Part shown: positions 60,089 to 64,000 of the stretch, piece by piece | Layout of the letters: the number at the start of each line of letters is the position of its first letter | Position numbering within the stretch: the stretch's first letter is position 1 | From: CBDBJQ01 sp965206405 | GTDB taxonomy: Bacteria; Pseudomonadota; Alphaproteobacteria; UBA8366 | Assembly (NCBI GenBank): GCA_965206405.1 | Contig: CBDBJQ010000006.1 | Location: forward strand, 1,054,001 to 1,118,000 | Direction: 5' to 3' | DNA length: 64,000 bases | Position numbers and translations under genes: made by a program | Notes under the pieces: model-generated | Told to the model about the DNA's origin: nothing | The model's database searches: none | Seen by the model: the letters and a program-made list of their open reading frames with translations, nothing else

Positions 60089-61442
60089 AGTCTGGGACCA
60101 GCCTGCTGGCGACGAGGCGGAACAGGTCCTCGTCGGGGCAGGCACTGGACATCATAAAGCGGACCCGGCGGGTGTTCCGCTGGATGATGGCGCCGATCTT
60201 CAACAAGCGCAGGCGAATGGTTCCGCACTGGGCGCGGGCCATGCGGGTGCCGGTGAGGCCGATCCGGCGGATGGCTTCCATGAGGGTGTAGGCGAGAGCG
60301 GAGAGCAGCAAGCGGAACTGGTTGGGCCACCATTTGTGGCAGCTGGTGCGGTCGGCGAAGAGGTCGAGTTGCTGTTCCTTGATGCGGTTTTCCATCTCGC
60401 CGCGGGCGCAGTATCGTTCCTCGTACAACGCCTGTGCGTTGCCCGGAAGGCTGGTGACGATATAGCGGGGGTTGGCCCCTTTGGCCGAATGCTCGATCCG
60501 CGCGATGACCCGGCGTTCGCTGCGCCAGGTGCCGGCGGCGTAGGTAAATTCGCCGAACAGGCGCTGTTTCTCCCCCGACGCCTCAAAGTCCCGGGCCGAC
60601 CGGTCCAGCCACGGCGCCGCCAGAGCGTTCAGGCGGGCGTTCCTGGCGATGCCGACGACATAGTCCACATCATGCCGGTCGCACCAGTCCAGCATGCGGT
60701 GGCGGCAGAAGCCGGAATCCCCGCGCAGGATGATCCGCACCTTCGGCCAGACCCGGCGCAGGCGCCGCACCAGCAAGGCCAGGATCGCCCAGGCGTGTTT
60801 GGCGCCGTCGATGTTCGAGGGCCGCAGGTAGCTGACCAGAAGCTGATCGCCACAGAACACATAAAGCGGCAGGAAACAGTCGTGGTCGTAATAGCCCTGA
60901 AAGAAACGGCCCTCCTGGTGGCCGTGAACCGCATCGTCGGTGGCGTCGAAGTCGAGGACCAGCTCGTCGGGCGGGTGTTTGCACGAGGCGATGAAGGTTT
61001 CTATCAGGACCTCGTGCGCGACCCAGGCCACCTGGCGGTCGGCCGTGTTCTCGAACCGGCACAACGTCGACGGACTGGCTGGCGGCCGATCCCGATCGGC
61101 CGCCGTCTGCAATGCCTGGTCGTGGCGCAGGGCGTCGTGGTCGTTCAGGTCCTCGTAACCCAGGGGCAGGCTGTAGATCCGTTGCCGCAGCATATCCCGT
61201 AAACTGTGCTCAACCTTGCCCGCCTGCCGGTCGTCGGACAGCCGCCGGGCAAGCGATGCCGTCAATCCCAGCAGGTGATCCGCCCCGCGCAGCAGCAAAA
61301 CGCCGCCGTTGCTCGTCACATGACCTCCATCGAAGCCGGTGGTTACCCGGCGTTTACGACAGGTTGGAAATTCCAGATGATCGGGGGTACAATCTGTCAC
61401 CGCTAAATCCTTGTGTTTGATCATTTCAAGTAACTGAATCAT
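60087..61442 (-). CDS. IS1380 family transposase
   Basis: A 451-residue DDE transposase, full length. Acidic residues: LVLDFDATDDAVHGHQEG (first Asp), IILRGDSGFCRHRMLDW (second Asp), and the YREK-type box YCARGEMENRIKEQQLDLF with the catalytic Glu. N-terminal block GFDGGHVTSNGGVLLLRGAD is typical. ATG 61442 is close to the terminal repeat. The frame is intact, so the element may still move. Confidence 0.93.
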   Translation of the reverse strand: MIQLLEMIKHKDLAVTDCTPDHLEFPTCRKRRVTTGFDGGHVTSNGGVLLLRGADHLLGLTASLARRLSDDRQAGKVEHSLRDMLRQRIYSLPLGYEDLNDHDALRHDQALQTAADRDRPPASPSTLCRFENTADRQVAWVAHEVLIETFIASCKHPPDELVLDFDATDDAVHGHQEGRFFQGYYDHDCFLPLYVFCGDQLLVSYLRPSNIDGAKHAWAILALLVRRLRRVWPKVRIILRGDSGFCRHRMLDWCDRHDVDYVVGIARNARLNALAAPWLDRSARDFEASGEKQRLFGEFTYAAGTWRSERRVIARIEHSAKGANPRYIVTSLPGNAQALYEERYCARGEMENRIKEQQLDLFADRTSCHKWWPNQFRLLLSALAYTLMEAIRRIGLTGTRMARAQCGTIRLRLLKIGAIIQRNTRRVRFMMSSACPDEDLFRLVASRLVPD

Positions 61443-61502
61443 AACACGAATACGGGATTTAGCGGTACCTGTTCATGAAATATTCGGGCTAGTTAAGGGC
61501 GG

Positions 61503-62453
61503 CTAGTTGAGGACGTTGACCGGATTGCCGTCGAGGAAGGCGAGAATTGCCTCGATACTCCCCCGATACATGACCGCGAGGTTTTTCTCGGTGACGTAGC
61601 CCGTATGGGGTGTGAGCACCACGTTCTCGAGCGATCGGAGAGGGTGATCTGCCGGAAGCGGTTCGGTGCCGTAAACGTCGATTCCGGCACCGGCGATGCG
61701 ACGCTCGCGAAGCGCTGCGAGCAGCCCGCCCTCGTCGATGATGGGGCCGCGCGAGGTATTGACGAGGAACGCCTGCGGCTGCATGCGGGCGAGGTCTTCG
61801 GCGCTGACGAGCCCGCGCGTGCTGTCGCTTAGGATCAGATGGATCGAGAGTATGTCGGCGCGCTCGAAGAGCGCCTCCCTGGTGACCGCTTCAGCCCCGT
61901 GCTCGCTGGCGCGATCGGCGGTCAGATTCGGGCTCCAGGCGATCACCTTCATGTTAAAAGCCGCGCCGATCCGCGCTACCTGGCTACCGAGCTTGCCAAG
62001 GCCGAGAAGGCTGAGCGTCTGTCCGGCGAGCTCTCTGTCGAGGATAGTTTGCCACTGCCCATGCTGCATGGCGTAGGCGTGCCGGGGAATGTTGCGGAAC
62101 AGGGACAGGATCAGGGCCCAGGTCAGTTCGGCCGTTGGTGATCCGTGGGACGGGGTGCCGCAGACGGTGATGCCCTGGCGTCGTGCCACCTCCATGTCGA
62201 AGGACAGGTTGCGCATGCCGGTGGTGATCAGCAGGCGAAGCGCCGGCAACCGTGTGATCAGGTTCTCCGGGAAAGGCGTGCGTTCGCGCATTCCGACGAT
62301 GATATCGAAATCCGCGAGTCTGGCCGCGGCATCGTCTTCATCCGCGAAAGGCTCAGAGAAGACGGTGATTCCGTCGATCCGATTTACAACCGAACCCCAG
62401 TCAACGAGGCTCATCGCCGCCTCAAGATAGTCGTCGAGAATGGCTACATGCAT
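61503..62453 (-). CDS. D-2-hydroxyacid dehydrogenase family protein
   Basis: A 316-residue NAD(P)-dependent dehydrogenase: SLLGLGKLGSQVARIGAAF (nucleotide binding), the catalytic Arg in NTSRGPIIDEGGLL, Glu in GIDVYGTEPLP and His in LTPHTGYVTEKN. It is a different subfamily from the SlcC-like gene at 36 kb. It sits alone between the complete IS1380 and an IS5-type element, so its original operon may have been broken. Substrate unknown; glyoxylate/hydroxypyruvate-type acids are usual for the family. Confidence 0.88.
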   Translation of the reverse strand: MHVAILDDYLEAAMSLVDWGSVVNRIDGITVFSEPFADEDDAAARLADFDIIVGMRERTPFPENLITRLPALRLLITTGMRNLSFDMEVARRQGITVCGTPSHGSPTAELTWALILSLFRNIPRHAYAMQHGQWQTILDRELAGQTLSLLGLGKLGSQVARIGAAFNMKVIAWSPNLTADRASEHGAEAVTREALFERADILSIHLILSDSTRGLVSAEDLARMQPQAFLVNTSRGPIIDEGGLLAALRERRIAGAGIDVYGTEPLPADHPLRSLENVVLTPHTGYVTEKNLAVMYRGSIEAILAFLDGNPVNVLN

Positions 62454-62548
62454 GAACAGCGTTTCCTTTGTCTCTTTGGGTTATTGCCCCGGATTATTCC
62501 TGGCTTTCGGGGTTATCTCTCGCCGGTTTCGGCAGCGCGCTTCGGTAG

Positions 62549-63524
62549 ACCTGATTCACAATAGCATCAGGTGATTGAGAACGGATGTATCCTTACCGAA
62601 TTTGGTCACGCTGTTTTCAAATTCATGTTTGCCAGCGCCCCGACGTTCTTGGCAATCATGTTTTCCTGCCGGTTGCCGCGGTGAGTTTCGGCAAATATTC
62701 CGAACTTTTTCATGCGGCCAATACCGTGCTCTACGCCGATACGCAGCTTTGCGTGCCAAGTGTTGTAAGTTTTCTGTTCGTCCGTAAGGGGGTGGTTCTT
62801 TGAGGCTTTGAGCGGGATTTCAAGCGATGTTCCCAGATAACCGAGATCACCAAGTACAAGCACACCCGGTGGCTTATCCACGCGCGCCTCGTCGTAGATA
62901 CGCTTGTCATGCGCGCGCCCGGGTTGCGCCGGACCGACCGCCAGAACCCGTTTTTTGTCATCGGTGATGATCTGATGTGAGGCCGTGTGGTGCTTTTTCT
63001 TGCCGGAATACTTCGCCTTGCGATGCGAGAGCTTTTTCGGGCGTTGAACCGGACGCTCCGTGCCATCAATCATCAGGTAAAGCAGGTCAGCCCTCTCTGA
63101 CGCCGACAGCCTGATCTTGCGCTCCGGCATCCGGAAGTGTCCTGCCATCAATTCTGTCATGGCAGCAATCCGACGGCAAACCGTAGCGGACGAGACATCG
63201 AACAGAAGACCCATAAAGGCCTGACTGGTATAGGTGCGATAATACATCAAGCAGAGTAGCAATTGCTCGGCAAATTCCAAACGGTAGTTCATCCCGCCAC
63301 CGATCGCGCGTTGTCTGTCTTCACGTGAAAGCCGGTGGTGCTCACGTTCAAGCCAGATCGGATGAAGAACAACGACCAATGCCTCGAAATCCTGAAGACG
63401 GATACCTGAAAGGCGGAAAAACAAATCAGCGCGCCCCCGCAAAACCTTCAAAACCCTCATAGACAAGCCCTCACTCTCCATTGAGCCATAAACATCGCTG
63501 AAAATCAGCTATTGCGCAACAGGT
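62549..63524 (-). mobile_element. IS5-type insertion sequence with DDE_Tnp_4 transposase
   Basis: Imperfect terminal inverted repeats: acctgattcacaatagc on the left (62549-62565) and, as reverse complement, acctgttgcgcaatagc on the right (63508-63524), 14 of 17 matching. The element of about 976 bp carries one transposase gene. Exact ends and target duplication are not certain. Its right end lies inside a tctA gene. Confidence 0.7.
62606..63460 (-). CDS. IS5 family transposase (DDE_Tnp_4)
   Basis: A 284-residue transposase with an N-terminal helix-turn-helix (LFDVSSATVCRRIAAMTELM) and a DDE_Tnp_4 catalytic domain: Asp in LMIDGTERPVQRPK, Asp in VLVLGDLGYLGTSL, and Glu in GVEHGIGRMKKFGIF. The start may be 63460 (MRVLKVLRG) or 63481 (MESEGLSMRV). 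The frame is intact. The family occurs in many IS5/IS1031-type elements. Confidence 0.88.
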   Translation of the reverse strand: MRVLKVLRGRADLFFRLSGIRLQDFEALVVVLHPIWLEREHHRLSREDRQRAIGGGMNYRLEFAEQLLLCLMYYRTYTSQAFMGLLFDVSSATVCRRIAAMTELMAGHFRMPERKIRLSASERADLLYLMIDGTERPVQRPKKLSHRKAKYSGKKKHHTASHQIITDDKKRVLAVGPAQPGRAHDKRIYDEARVDKPPGVLVLGDLGYLGTSLEIPLKASKNHPLTDEQKTYNTWHAKLRIGVEHGIGRMKKFGIFAETHRGNRQENMIAKNVGALANMNLKTA

Positions 63525-63525
63525 T

Positions 63526-63760
63526 TGGTATAAACCGGCGGATGGTGAACTTCACTACCGGCAGGACGAACAGGATGATGGCACAGGTGCAGATCAGGGC
63601 TGAAATCGGTCGCTCGAAGAAGATGATCGGGCTACCATGGTTGATCAGTAGGGACTGGCGTAGCGAGGTTTCCACGGGGGACCCGAGCACAATGGCGAGA
63701 ACCGCCGGGCCATCGGGTAGTCGAGCTTGCGCAGAAGATAGCCGGCGATGCCGGACGGGA
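63526..63760 (-). pseudogene. tctA: Truncated, frameshifted tctA (tricarboxylate transporter permease)
   Basis: The C-terminal part of a TctA-type membrane permease: GYLLRKLDYP in one frame, then after a one-base shift near 63705 DGPAVLAIVLGSPVETSLRQ and HGSPIIFFERPISAL in the next. The last residues before the stop at 63505 (IPNLLRNS) come from the inverted repeat of the IS5-type element, which cut the gene. The rest of the permease is missing upstream. A dead gene. Confidence 0.7.
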
Positions 63761-63886
63761 TACCTGCTGCGGGGAGAGGCAGAGCGGGGCGGCCCGTCAC
63801 CACCTCATCTCGATACCGGCTGCTCTGTTTCGGGTGCGTCAAGCATCTGGCAGAGCGGCGCCGGTGTTGAATTGCGGCGTCAGATC

Positions 63887-63996
63887 TCTCCGATCCGTTT
63901 CAGCCGGGCCATCTTGTCGGCCCCACCACCCTTGCCGGCCATAATGACGAAGTCGACGGGTTTCTTGGGGTTTCAGGCTGTGACCTGTGTCGGCAT
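63887..63996 (-). pseudogene. Fragment of a TctC-type substrate-binding protein gene
   Basis: On the minus strand ATG 63996 is followed by an in-frame TGA after seven codons. The frame then reads NPKKPVDFVIMAGKGGGADK, the start of the mature part of tripartite tricarboxylate transporter binding proteins, and stops again near 63887. The body of the gene is missing before the tctA remnant. The match rests on one short but characteristic stretch. Confidence 0.5.
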
Positions 63997-64000
63997 GGCG

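Larger units (their letters stand above)
59863..61488 (-). mobile_element. Complete IS1380 family insertion sequence
   Basis: A 1626-bp element bounded by terminal repeats (cccggatatttcatgaa at the left, and ttcatgaaatattcggg at the right, one mismatch) and flanked by CTAG on both sides (59859-59862 and 61489-61492), a 4-bp target duplication as expected for IS1380. The left CTAG is also the right flank of the truncated copy, so the two copies are joined end to end. Confidence 0.85.

Noticed and set aside
59809..60333. Minus-strand and plus-strand small frames within the IS1380 left end
   Set aside because: They lie in the non-coding part of the element or in other frames of the transposase, with no conserved motif.

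Overview
The window is GC-rich and densely coded. It looks like a chromosome segment of an alphaproteobacterium, possibly Rhodospirillales-like and marine or host-associated. The evidence is the DUF3572 gene, the bacterial 2'-deoxycytidine triphosphate deaminase, the split glyQ/glyS, ppdK, and the many CaiB/BaiF CoA-transferases, phytanoyl-CoA dioxygenase-like enzymes, luciferase-like monooxygenases and VOC proteins. The lineage is inferred from gene content, not from a phylogenetic marker.

Layout. 0-2.4 kb: end of an ABC permease, a decayed FAD oxidoreductase, and glycerol kinase with a His-Gly repeat insert. 2.5-12.8 kb: a one-directional catabolic block (CitE-like lyase, metallo-beta-lactamase hydrolase, two PhyH dioxygenases, LLM monooxygenase, two CoA-transferases, two VOC proteins, class II aldolase). 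12.9-18.6 kb: gamma-carbonic-anhydrase-like protein and a Gld-type ABC exporter operon. 18.6-28.8 kb: dCTP deaminase, LeuCD-like dehydratase, GST, VOC protein, amidase, PQQ-type sugar dehydrogenase, HIBADH-like dehydrogenase, enoyl-CoA hydratase. 28.9-33 kb: glycolate oxidase glcDEF. 33.2-34.8 kb: exported cyclophilin and FAH-family hydrolase. 34.8-40.1 kb (minus): an apparent sulfolactate module (suyA, suyB, slcC-like, comC-like) behind an N-acyl-D-amino-acid deacylase. 40.3-47.7 kb: creatininase, NIPSNAP, hydratase, methyltransferase, LLM, DUF3572, glycerate kinase, rhodanese, second class II aldolase. 47.8-48.2 kb (minus): tRNA-Leu(UAA) split by a group I intron. 48.3-57.4 kb: glyQ, glyS, ppdK, ygfZ, thiolase, acuI. 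57.4-64 kb: a mobile and decayed zone with an Rpn nuclease, IS21 and type III restriction remnants, two IS1380 copies, a hydroxyacid dehydrogenase, an IS5-type element and broken tct transporter genes.

How the parts fit. Glycolate oxidase makes glyoxylate, glycerate kinase feeds 2-phosphoglycerate to glycolysis, and pyruvate phosphate dikinase links pyruvate and PEP, giving a coherent C2/C3 acid metabolism. The sulfolactate module would release sulfite and pyruvate from both sulfolactate enantiomers, which suits a user of marine organosulfonates. AcuI points to acryloyl-CoA or propionate metabolism. The 2.5-12.8 kb block is clearly catabolic, but its substrate cannot be read from the sequence.

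Two signals stand out. First, the tRNA-Leu(UAA) gene carries a 255-nt group I intron with recognisable P, Q, R and S core elements and an Azoarcus-like (IC3) look. Second, short tandem repeats (9-23 bp units) recur across the window between genes and at the ends or surface loops of proteins, which points to a genome-wide habit of small repeat expansion. The right end shows repeated IS activity and gene decay.
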